Shown here piece by piece: positions 8,948 to 16,545 of a stretch of DNA of 64,000 nucleotides. Under the pieces are notes generated by a model, which made no database searches, was not told the origin of the DNA, and saw only the letters and a list, made by a program, of their open reading frames with translations. Within the stretch, counting starts at the first letter, position 1, and each line of letters begins with the position of its first letter. A program made the position numbers and the translations under genes. Source of the stretch: Mycolicibacterium sp. P9-22 (lineage in GTDB: Bacteria; Actinomycetota; Actinomycetes; Mycobacteriales; Mycobacteriaceae); NCBI RefSeq assembly GCF_008329585.1, contig NZ_NPKP01000003.1, positions 496,001-560,000 of the forward strand. Reading direction: 5' to 3'.

Positions 8948-9047
8948 GCAAGTGTTTTCGCCGCTGTGCTCGGCAACCGCCGCCGAGCACATGGACAAGG
9001 AGCCAACAGCCCCGTCGCACCTCACGACTCACGAGAGATGAACCATC

Positions 9048-10595
9048 ATGGAGAACGTCACTGCGTCCATCCCACCCCGACGGTCGATCAAGACACCGTC
9101 CGCCACGCCCGCCGATACCGAGCTACCCGGCGGACGACGTAATCATGGACTGAAAGAGAACACCCTGGGTGTTCCGAGCATCTTCTTCTACATCATCGCC
9201 GCCGCGTCGCCGTTGACCGTGGTGGTGGCGCTGTTCCCGATCATCATCGGAGCCGGTAACGGCGTCGGTATGCCCGGCGCATTCGTCATCGCGGCTGTGG
9301 TGCTGATGATCTTCGCCGTCGGATACGTGGCGATGAGCCGCCACGTGACCAATGCCGGGGCCTTCTATGCCTACGTCACCCTCGGCCTCGGCCGGATCGC
9401 CGGCCTCGGTTCGGCGTCTCTGGCGATCTTCGCATACAACGCCATCCAGGCCGGTCTCTATGGCGGGTTCGGTTACTACGCCGCGGAACTACTGAATCCC
9501 GCGCTGGGAGTGAGCGTTCCGTGGTGGGTGTACGCATTCGTCGGCCTGCTGTTGTGTCTCGGCCTGGGGGTGCAGGGAGTGCACTCCGGCGCCCGCGTGC
9601 TCGGTGTGTTCATGACGCTGGAAGTCGCGATGATCACCGTCCTGAGTGTGTTCAGCCTCTTCGGCGACACCGTCCCGGTCTCGGGCTTCTCGTTGGAGCC
9701 CTTCGATCCCAGTGTGGTGTTGGGCGGCGCGCTCGGCGTGGCCCTGATGTTCGCGCATGCGTCATTCATCGGTTTCGAGGGTTCGGCGATCTACGGAGAG
9801 GAGGCTCGCAACCCTGCCCGCACCATCCCGCGCGCCACGTATCTGTCGATCGCATTCATGGGCATCCTGTACGCAGTGTCCGGCTGGCTGATCATGAATG
9901 CGCTCGGTCTGGACAACGTCGTCGCAATCGCGAACGAAACCGGGGGCAACTTCATCTTCGTCGCCAGCGACACCATAATCGGGCACAACATCTCGTTGCT
10001 GTTCCAGATCCTTATCGTGACAGCGACTTTCGCGGCCATCGTCACATTCCACAACAACGTCTCGCGATATCTCTTCTCATTGGGCCGTCAAACACTGGTG
10101 TGGAAACCGCTCGGGTGGACCCTGCCCGGCCGCCAGACGCCGTGGGTGGCCTCGATCGTCCAGAGCGTGATGGTGGGAGTCGTCATCGCCGCCTTCGCGG
10201 TAACCGGCCAGGATCCGTTCGCCACCCTGTTCACCTGGGCCACCGGTATCGGCACCATCGGCGTCATCCTGTCCCAGCTCGTGGCGGGCATCGCGATCTT
10301 CGTCTTCTTCCGTAAGTCCGACGTCGACAAACGGCCGTGGAACACGGTGATCGCGCCGGTTCTTGCAATCGTCGGTCTGGTGGCCTTCTTCGTGCTGACA
10401 CTCGACAGCCTGGACGTTCTGTTGGCCGTGGAGGGTGCCACGGCGGTGCTGATGGTCTCGCTGGTCTTCCTGGCGCTAGTCGCGGGCATGGCCTACGGCA
10501 TATACCTGCGTTTCTTTGCTCCGGGGAAGTACGCGCTGATCGGGAAGGCGCTCAACGAGCGGGATCTGGCCGAACCGGCGCCCGAAGCAATGTAG
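9048..10595 (+). CDS. APC family amino acid/amine permease
   Basis: A 515-residue inner-membrane transporter with a long hydrophilic N-terminus and about 12 membrane segments. The first helix carries FFYIIAAASPLTVVVALFPIIIGAGNGVGMP, the unwound substrate-binding helix of APC permeases, and the loop ASFIGFEGSAIYGEEARNPARTIPRATY is a family hallmark. It lies 100 bases after the aldolase on the same strand and probably belongs to the same IclR-controlled unit, importing the nitrogenous substrate. It resembles the permease at 37453-38925 in this window (the same SPLTVVxxxFPIxIxxGNG pattern), so the two are paralogues. Confidence 0.9.
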   Translation: MENVTASIPPRRSIKTPSATPADTELPGGRRNHGLKENTLGVPSIFFYIIAAASPLTVVVALFPIIIGAGNGVGMPGAFVIAAVVLMIFAVGYVAMSRHVTNAGAFYAYVTLGLGRIAGLGSASLAIFAYNAIQAGLYGGFGYYAAELLNPALGVSVPWWVYAFVGLLLCLGLGVQGVHSGARVLGVFMTLEVAMITVLSVFSLFGDTVPVSGFSLEPFDPSVVLGGALGVALMFAHASFIGFEGSAIYGEEARNPARTIPRATYLSIAFMGILYAVSGWLIMNALGLDNVVAIANETGGNFIFVASDTIIGHNISLLFQILIVTATFAAIVTFHNNVSRYLFSLGRQTLVWKPLGWTLPGRQTPWVASIVQSVMVGVVIAAFAVTGQDPFATLFTWATGIGTIGVILSQLVAGIAIFVFFRKSDVDKRPWNTVIAPVLAIVGLVAFFVLTLDSLDVLLAVEGATAVLMVSLVFLALVAGMAYGIYLRFFAPGKYALIGKALNERDLAEPAPEAM

Positions 10596-10632
10596 CCCGC
10601 CGACTTCGCCGAAGTCCGGCACGTCTGTCCGC

Positions 10633-10678
10633 CGTTAGGTACGTTTGTACGTATCGATACGTACAAACGTTCCTAACG
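10633..10678. promoter_or_regulatory. 46-bp near-perfect palindrome, probable TetR operator
   Basis: The two arms of this 46-bp sequence pair at 22 of 23 positions (only 10640/10671 mismatched), around the centre ATC|GAT. It contains nested TACGTA and ACGTTTGTACG elements, so it may bind a pair of TetR dimers. It ends 11 bases before the TetR start codon at 10690 and lies downstream of the APC permease, ideal for autoregulation of the TetR-aldehyde dehydrogenase operon. Confidence 0.75.
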
Positions 10679-10689
10679 AAAGGTTGATC

Positions 10690-11286
10690 ATGACCTCCGC
10701 TCCCCGGCGCGCCCGACGTCATGATCCCAACAGGAAGGAACTGATCGTGGAATCCGCACTTGCGGTACTGGCACGTGACGGGGTTGCCGGAATCACCCAT
10801 CGCGCCATCGCCGAAGAGGCCGACGTTCCACTGGGATCCATCACGTATCACTTCGCCACCCTCGACGACATCGTCCAACTCGCATTCCAGACCCACGTCG
10901 AGAAGCTGGCGAAACGATTCGAAGACCGGTTGGCTCAGTGTGCGCCAGGAGCCGATCTCATCGACTGCATCACGGCCGCGATCACCGACGATCTGGCGGC
11001 CAACCCGAACGAACTCGCCGTGACCTACGAACTGTACGGCGACACCGTGCGCCGGGCCGACAACAAACGGCTGACCCAGGCATGGATGGAACGGGCCCAG
11101 GACGCGTTGGCGCAACACTTCGACCGCGCGACCGCCCACCTGATCGACGTTGTGATCGAAGGCCTAATGGTGCACATGTCCGTTGCCCAACAACCTATTT
11201 CGAAGGATGCGGTGCGAGCACTTCTAGCCACCGCAGCCAATGCCGGCACCGCGCTGAACCCAACACCCCACACCGAATCGGAGTAG
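10690..11286 (+). CDS. TetR family transcriptional regulator, first gene of the ALDH operon
   Basis: A 198-residue regulator. The N-terminal helix-turn-helix reads KELIVESALAVLARDGVAGITHRAIAEEADVPLGSITYHFATLDDIVQLAF, typical of TetR. The ATG at 10690 follows AAAGGTTG; an ATG at 10645 lies within the palindrome and is rejected. The C-terminal domain (YELYGDTVRRADNKRLTQAWMERAQDAL) resembles the TetR_C group found with efflux and aldehyde genes, but the ligand is unknown. It is separated from the aldehyde dehydrogenase ATG by two bases, so the operon is self-regulated through the upstream palindrome. Confidence 0.93.
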   Translation: MTSAPRRARRHDPNRKELIVESALAVLARDGVAGITHRAIAEEADVPLGSITYHFATLDDIVQLAFQTHVEKLAKRFEDRLAQCAPGADLIDCITAAITDDLAANPNELAVTYELYGDTVRRADNKRLTQAWMERAQDALAQHFDRATAHLIDVVIEGLMVHMSVAQQPISKDAVRALLATAANAGTALNPTPHTESE

Positions 11287-11288
11287 AC

Positions 11289-12725
11289 ATGACCTTCCAC
11301 CGCAAGATGTTCATCGACGGCAACTGGGCCGACGCCTCCGACGGCGCGGTCGACCAGGTGCCTGCCCCCACCACCGGAGAGTCTTTCGCCGAGATCGCAC
11401 ACGGCACCGTTGCCGACGTCGATCGCGCGGTGGCCGCCGCCCACGCGGCCTTCCCCGACTGGGCACGCACACCGGCGGGCGAACGGGCCCGTGCCTTCCT
11501 CAAGCTCGCGGACCGGATCGAAGACGACCAGCGAACCCTCGCCGAGATCGAGTCGCGCAATGTGGGCAAGCCCATCGGTCTGGCGCTCGAAGAGATGGAG
11601 ATGATCCCCGACCACCTGCGGTTCTTCGCCGGTGCCGCCCGAACCATGGAAGGCCGCGCGGCGGCAGAGTTCGTGCGCGGCAAGACCAGCATCATCCGCC
11701 GCGACCCGCTCGGTGTCGTGGGCTCGGTGGCACCGTGGAATTACCCGCTGCTGATGGCGATCTGGAAGATCTCCCCGGCCCTGCTCACCGGCAACACCCT
11801 GGTCCTCAAGCCCTCCGAGCACACCCCGTTCTCGGTCCTGCGCCTCGCCGAGCTCGCCGCAGACCTGTTCCCCGCCGGGGTGTTCAACGTGGTCACCGGT
11901 GATGGTGAGGACGTCGGTGCGCGGCTGGTCTCGCACTCCTTGGTACGGATGTCCTCGCTCACCGGTTCCGTCGACACCGGCCGTGCACTCATGCGCGCCT
12001 CGGCCGACTCCAACCTCAAACGGTTGCATCTCGAACTCGGCGGCAAGGCGCCCGTCCTGGTATATCCGGACGCCGATCTGGCACTCACCGTCGCAAAGAT
12101 CATGGAGGGCGCGTTCTGTAACTCCGGTCAGGACTGTATGGCGGCCTCGCGCATCTATGTCCACGACTCGGTGCACGACGATCTGGTCTCGGGCCTCGAA
12201 AAGGCGGTCAAAGAACTCGATCTCGGTGACATCGCCGACGAGAACACCGCGATGGGACCGGTCATCACCGCCAACCACCGCGACCGTGTCGAAGGATTCG
12301 TGGCCCGCGCGAAGGCAACTGGCCATACTGAGCTGATTCAGGGCGACAACCCCGGAACAGGGTTCTACACCGCCCCCACTGTCTTGGTCGGAGCCCGCCA
12401 CGGCGACGAGATCGTCAGCACCGAGGTGTTCGGACCCGTCACCTCGGTGACCAGATTCGGCGACAACGATGACGTCATCGCACTCGCCAACGACACCGAA
12501 TACGGCCTTGCCGCCTCGGTATTCACCCAGGACATCGGGCGGGCCATGACCGTGTCCAGTGATCTGCAATTCGGCACCGTGTGGGTCAATGACCACCTGC
12601 CCGTCACACCCGAGATGCCGCACGGCGGATTCAAGCAGTCGGGTAACGGCAAGGACATGTCGGTGTACGCGCTCGAGGAATACACCGAAATCAAGCATGT
12701 GATGATCAACCGTGAGAGTGCCTGA
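11289..12725 (+). CDS. NAD(P)+-dependent aldehyde dehydrogenase (aminobutyraldehyde dehydrogenase-like)
   Basis: A 478-residue ALDH superfamily enzyme oxidising an aldehyde to an acid. N151 (PWNYP), the general base E249 (HLELGGKAP) and the nucleophile C283 (FCNSGQDCMAASR) are all present, as is the C-terminal MPHGGFKQSGNGKDMSVYALEEYTEIKHVM. The GQDC context and the C-terminal pattern resemble gamma-aminobutyraldehyde and related omega-amino aldehyde dehydrogenases, but substrate assignment is tentative. It sits between the TetR gene and a small protein with gaps of 1-2 bases, so it is one step of a pathway shared with the FAD enzyme and the dehydratase. Confidence 0.93.
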   Translation: MTFHRKMFIDGNWADASDGAVDQVPAPTTGESFAEIAHGTVADVDRAVAAAHAAFPDWARTPAGERARAFLKLADRIEDDQRTLAEIESRNVGKPIGLALEEMEMIPDHLRFFAGAARTMEGRAAAEFVRGKTSIIRRDPLGVVGSVAPWNYPLLMAIWKISPALLTGNTLVLKPSEHTPFSVLRLAELAADLFPAGVFNVVTGDGEDVGARLVSHSLVRMSSLTGSVDTGRALMRASADSNLKRLHLELGGKAPVLVYPDADLALTVAKIMEGAFCNSGQDCMAASRIYVHDSVHDDLVSGLEKAVKELDLGDIADENTAMGPVITANHRDRVEGFVARAKATGHTELIQGDNPGTGFYTAPTVLVGARHGDEIVSTEVFGPVTSVTRFGDNDDVIALANDTEYGLAASVFTQDIGRAMTVSSDLQFGTVWVNDHLPVTPEMPHGGFKQSGNGKDMSVYALEEYTEIKHVMINRESA

Positions 12726-12726
12726 C

Positions 12727-13056
12727 ATGACCATCAGCGCCATCAACATGTTCCGGCTGCGCCCCGGTGTCAGCACCGCTGACTTCGAGAAGTTCTCGGT
12801 GGAACTCGATCGGCCGCGCTGTTTGGCTCTCGACGTGGTCCTCGGCTTCGAGGTTTACCTTGCCGAGCAGGCCGACGACCCCTGCGGTCACGACGTCATC
12901 GAAGTGATGACGGTGGCGTCCTGGCCGGAGTGGGAGACGGTCCGAGACTCCGCACCCGAGTTGAAGGATGTCCTCGCGCGCTTCGACGAGCTCGTCGAGC
13001 CGGACAGCGTCACCACCGTATTCGCCCGTCATTTGCCGCTGCAGCAGGAGATCTGA
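12727..13056 (+). CDS. Small protein of unknown function, possible dimeric alpha/beta-barrel
   Basis: A 109-residue acidic protein lying one base after the aldehyde dehydrogenase stop. Short strands and helices (ISAINMFRLRPGVSTADFEKFSVELD, VVLGFEVYLAEQ, IEVMTVASWPEWETV) suggest a ferredoxin-like dimeric barrel of the kind seen in ABM/Dabb and RedY-like proteins, where it could be a small isomerase, monooxygenase or binding protein. No catalytic motif is recognisable. The ATG at 12727 is preferred over 12712, which overlaps the previous gene. Its place in the operon argues it is a pathway component. Confidence 0.75.
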   Translation: MTISAINMFRLRPGVSTADFEKFSVELDRPRCLALDVVLGFEVYLAEQADDPCGHDVIEVMTVASWPEWETVRDSAPELKDVLARFDELVEPDSVTTVFARHLPLQQEI

Positions 13057-13057
13057 C

Positions 13058-14779
13058 ATGCCACCAATCGACTACGACGCCGTCATCATCGGCGCAGGCC
13101 ACAATGGCCTGGTCACGGCGAACTACCTCGCCCGTGCCGGCAGACGGGTCCTCGTCCTGGAGGCCCGCAACGTCGTCGGCGGTGCCTGTGTCACCGAGGA
13201 ACTGATACCCGGCTCCAAGTGGTCGTCGTGCGCATTCATCGCCGGGCTGCTCCGGCCGGAGATCATCGAAGAACTGGAGCTGAGCAAGTTCGGCCTGGAG
13301 CTTTACCAGGGTGATGCGTTGTCCTACAGCCTGTTCCGCGATGGCACCTCCTTCACCATGTGGAAGGAGACCGACCGGACCCTGCGCGAACTTGAGAAGC
13401 TCAACAAGAAGGACGCCCAGGCATTCCTGGACTTCGGGGTGCGGTTGCAGCGGTTCGCCGGTCTGGTCACGCCGTACCTGCTCAAGCCGCCGCCGGAGCG
13501 CTCCGAGGTCTTCGCGGCCTTCGAAGCCGCCGGTGAGCAGACCTTGTTCGACGAATTCACCCTGCTCTCGGTCCGCGATCTGTTGGACCGGTACTTCGAG
13601 GACGAGCGTCTCAAGAGCATGCTGACCTTTTTCGGTATGGTGTCCATCTTCGGCGGGCCGTCGACACCGGGCACTGCGTACACCTACGGCCATCATTCCT
13701 GGGGCGAGTTCAACGGCAACTTCGGCCAATTCGGTCTGGCGCGCGGTGGCATGGGCGCGATCAGCGAGGCGCTGGCCGCCGGTGCGCGCCATCACGGCGC
13801 CACCATCCGCACGTCCACACCCGTGGACAAGGTGATCGTCGAGAAGGGCGTGGCCACCGGGGTCCGACTTCACGACGGCTCGGTGATCACCGCGGCACAG
13901 GTGTTCTCCAACGCCGACCCCAAGCGCTCGCTGCTGGGACTTCTCGATCCGGGTGTGCTGCCGGCGAAGCTGCTCCGCGATGTGCAGAACATCGACACCC
14001 GAGGCTCGATGGCCCGGATCCACCTCTTGATCGACGAACTGCCGCAATATCTTCCGTTCCCGGACGCTGCCGAAGGGCCGCAGCACCACGGCCACCAACT
14101 GCTGGGTCCCAGCCGGGAGGCATTCGAGGAGGCCTACGAAGCGCAACGCCGCGGGACGTTCCCCAGCACCTTCGTCATCGAAGCGGTCACCCAGTCGGTC
14201 ACCGACGACTCGCTGGCGCCCCCAGGGCTGCACACCATGAGCCTGGGTATTCAGCAACTGCCCTCCGAGCTCACCGGCACCACCTGGGCCGCTGAGAAGG
14301 AAAAGTGGGCCGATCTGGTTCTGGAGGATTTGTTCACCTACGCACCGAATTTGCGTGACCACATCGTCGACCGGGTCATCATCACACCCGACGATCTGGA
14401 CAACGAATACCTGATCACCGACGGCAACATCTTCCATGGCAGCATGATGCTCGACCAGTTGTTCGGTGCCCGCCCCATCCCCGAACTGGCGAATTACCGG
14501 ACGCCAGTGCGCAATTACTACCTCTGTGGGTCCGGCACCCACCCGGGCGGCGGTGTGATGGGAGCCAACGGGCACAACGCCGCCAAAGCCGCACTGGACG
14601 ACGCCACAGGAGTTGCGGTGTCCAGAGCGGCGCAACGCACCGCCGTGGGAAAGGCGCCATGGCAGCAGCGGACCGTCGGTGCTCTGATGTCCACCAGGCC
14701 AGGCCGCTGGTTCGGCTACCAGGCTGCGCGCCAACCCGCGCTGCGCAAGATCACCGCCTACGCGGCACGCGCACGGTGA
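13058..14779 (+). CDS. FAD-dependent oxidoreductase, phytoene desaturase-like superfamily
   Basis: A 573-residue flavoprotein. The N-terminal Rossmann motif YDAVIIGAGHNGLVTANYLARAGRRVLVLEARNVVGGACVTEE binds FAD, and the C-terminal NYYLCGSGTHPGGGVMGANGHNAAKAAL is the second flavin motif of the phytoene desaturase/amine oxidase fold. It lacks carotenoid gene neighbours, so the name is structural only; relatives are often called NAD(P)/FAD-dependent oxidoreductases of unknown substrate. The ATG at 13058 is one base after the previous stop, and the stop overlaps the dehydratase GTG (GTGA). A second, more distant homologue is encoded on the opposite strand at 16546-18102. Confidence 0.9.
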   Translation: MPPIDYDAVIIGAGHNGLVTANYLARAGRRVLVLEARNVVGGACVTEELIPGSKWSSCAFIAGLLRPEIIEELELSKFGLELYQGDALSYSLFRDGTSFTMWKETDRTLRELEKLNKKDAQAFLDFGVRLQRFAGLVTPYLLKPPPERSEVFAAFEAAGEQTLFDEFTLLSVRDLLDRYFEDERLKSMLTFFGMVSIFGGPSTPGTAYTYGHHSWGEFNGNFGQFGLARGGMGAISEALAAGARHHGATIRTSTPVDKVIVEKGVATGVRLHDGSVITAAQVFSNADPKRSLLGLLDPGVLPAKLLRDVQNIDTRGSMARIHLLIDELPQYLPFPDAAEGPQHHGHQLLGPSREAFEEAYEAQRRGTFPSTFVIEAVTQSVTDDSLAPPGLHTMSLGIQQLPSELTGTTWAAEKEKWADLVLEDLFTYAPNLRDHIVDRVIITPDDLDNEYLITDGNIFHGSMMLDQLFGARPIPELANYRTPVRNYYLCGSGTHPGGGVMGANGHNAAKAALDDATGVAVSRAAQRTAVGKAPWQQRTVGALMSTRPGRWFGYQAARQPALRKITAYAARAR

Positions 14780-16527
14780 CGAGCGGTCCGGGCGGTCTGC
14801 GGAGCGCCAAATGGTTTGCCGGGCAGAATGTCCCGGGGTTCGTGCACCGGTCGGCCATGCGGGCGTCCGGGTTCTCTCGGATGGCGTTCGAGGGCAAACC
14901 GATCGTGGGGATCTGCAATTCGTGGTCCGAGGTCGTCAACTGCAACATGCATTTCCGCGGCATGGCCGACTCCGTGCGCCGGGGGGTGCTGGCGGCGGGG
15001 GGATTTCCCTTGGAGTTCCCCACCATCTCCCTCGGCGAACAGCTCATGAAACCGACAACCATGCTGTTCCGCAACCTGATGGCCATGGACGTCGAAGAAT
15101 CCATCCGCGCGTACCCCTTCGATGCCGTCGTGTTGCTCGGTGGCTGCGACAAGACCGTTCCCGCGCAGCTCATGGGGGCCGCCAGCGCGGACGTCCCCGC
15201 CATCGTGCTGACCGGTGGGCCTGCCGCCCCGGCGGTCTTCAACGGCAAGCAACTGGGAGTCGGGACGGACCTCTGGGAGTACATCGATGACGTCCGGGCC
15301 GGGCGGATGTCGATGGCCGACTACGAGCTCCTGGAGGCGGCGGCCGGCCCGTCACGTGGGCACTGCCCCGAGATGGGCACGGCCTCAACCATGGCCACCA
15401 TCGTGGAAGGCCTGGGAATGACGCTGCCGGGCACAGCGGCGGTACCCGCGATGGATTCTCGGCGCCTGCATGTGGCCGAGGAATGCGGGGCACGCGCCGT
15501 CGGTTTGGCGTTGGAGGGCCTGCGGCCGTCGCATATCCTCACGCCGGAGGCTTTCGACAACGCCATCACGCTGATGCTGGCGGTCGGCGGGTCCACGAAC
15601 GCGATCGTCCACCTGCTGGCCATCGCCGGGCGGGCTGGGGTGCCGCTGACGCTTGACCGGTTCCACGAACTGTCCGCGCGCACACCGTTGCTGGTCAATG
15701 TGCGGCCGGCCGGCGAACATCTCGTTGAACAGGTCTTCCATGCCGGCGGCATCCCGGCGGTCATGAAGGCGGCCGAGGCACTGCTGCACACCGATGCCCT
15801 TACGGTGACCGGAAAGACCGTTGCGGACAACCTGCCCACCGCCGCGGCGACCGACACCGATGTCATCGCTTCACCGGCCGCACCCTTTCAACCGCCCAAC
15901 GGACTGGCCGTGTTGCGTGGCAACCTCGCACCCGACGGTGCGGTGATCAAGTGCAGCGCGGCCACCCCTGCGCTGCTGGTCCATCGAGGGCCTGCCGTCG
16001 TCTTCGAGAACATGCGGGACATGATGGCCCGTTATGACGATCCGGACCTACCGGTGACAGCGGACTCGGTCCTGGTGTTGCGGTCGGCCGGACCGCGTGG
16101 CGCCCCCGGAATGCCCGAGTGGGGCCAGCTGCCGATTCCCAGCAAGTTGCTGAAGCAGGGAGTCACCGACATGGTGCGCATCTCCGATGCCAGGATGAGT
16201 GGAACCGCGTACGGCACCTGCGTTCTCCACGTCAGCCCGGAGTCGGCGGTTGGCGGTCCGCTGGGGCTGGTGCGGGACGGCGACGTCATCACACTCGATG
16301 CGCACAACGGCACCCTCGATGTCCTGGTTTCGGATTCTGAGTTGGACGCCCGCCGGGCCACCATCCCAGTGGTGAAGGCGCGTCCCACGCGCGGCTATGC
16401 CGCCATGTACGTCGACCGGGTCCTGCAAGCCCATCAGGGGTGCGATTTCGACTTCCTGACCGGACGCTCAGCGCACCCCGAGGATGAGCCGGACGCGATC
16501 TTCGACGGGTGGGTCGGCGGCTGGTGA
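14776..16527 (+). CDS. Dihydroxy-acid/sugar-acid dehydratase (IlvD/Edd family)
   Basis: A 583-residue Fe-S dehydratase removing water from a 2,3-dihydroxy acid to give a 2-oxo acid. Likely cluster cysteines are C47 (GICNSWSE), C124 (GGCDKTVPAQ, with the adjacent K126 that is carbamylated in IlvD) and C197 (GHCPEMGTAST). The GTG at 14776 overlaps the FAD gene's TGA by 4 bases. It is not next to branched-chain amino acid genes and sits in a TetR-controlled catabolic operon, so a sugar-acid or other dihydroxy-acid substrate is more likely than dihydroxyisovalerate. The product end (DAIFDGWVGGW) is longer than in IlvD. Confidence 0.92.
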   Translation: MTSGPGGLRSAKWFAGQNVPGFVHRSAMRASGFSRMAFEGKPIVGICNSWSEVVNCNMHFRGMADSVRRGVLAAGGFPLEFPTISLGEQLMKPTTMLFRNLMAMDVEESIRAYPFDAVVLLGGCDKTVPAQLMGAASADVPAIVLTGGPAAPAVFNGKQLGVGTDLWEYIDDVRAGRMSMADYELLEAAAGPSRGHCPEMGTASTMATIVEGLGMTLPGTAAVPAMDSRRLHVAEECGARAVGLALEGLRPSHILTPEAFDNAITLMLAVGGSTNAIVHLLAIAGRAGVPLTLDRFHELSARTPLLVNVRPAGEHLVEQVFHAGGIPAVMKAAEALLHTDALTVTGKTVADNLPTAAATDTDVIASPAAPFQPPNGLAVLRGNLAPDGAVIKCSAATPALLVHRGPAVVFENMRDMMARYDDPDLPVTADSVLVLRSAGPRGAPGMPEWGQLPIPSKLLKQGVTDMVRISDARMSGTAYGTCVLHVSPESAVGGPLGLVRDGDVITLDAHNGTLDVLVSDSELDARRATIPVVKARPTRGYAAMYVDRVLQAHQGCDFDFLTGRSAHPEDEPDAIFDGWVGGW

Positions 16528-16545
16528 CGTAACCCGCCCTGTTGG

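Noticed and set aside
8944..9153. Short open frame overlapping the aldolase end and permease start (arginine/proline-rich)
   Set aside because: It runs out of frame into the permease gene, has no ribosome site match and shows the composition of a shadow frame.
11025..12776. 583-residue minus-strand open frame antisense to the aldehyde dehydrogenase
   Set aside because: No recognisable domain and antisense composition; the plus-strand ALDH has all catalytic residues.
13010..14734. 574-residue minus-strand open frame over the FAD oxidoreductase
   Set aside because: Same reason: shadow frame of a real gene with FAD motifs on the plus strand.
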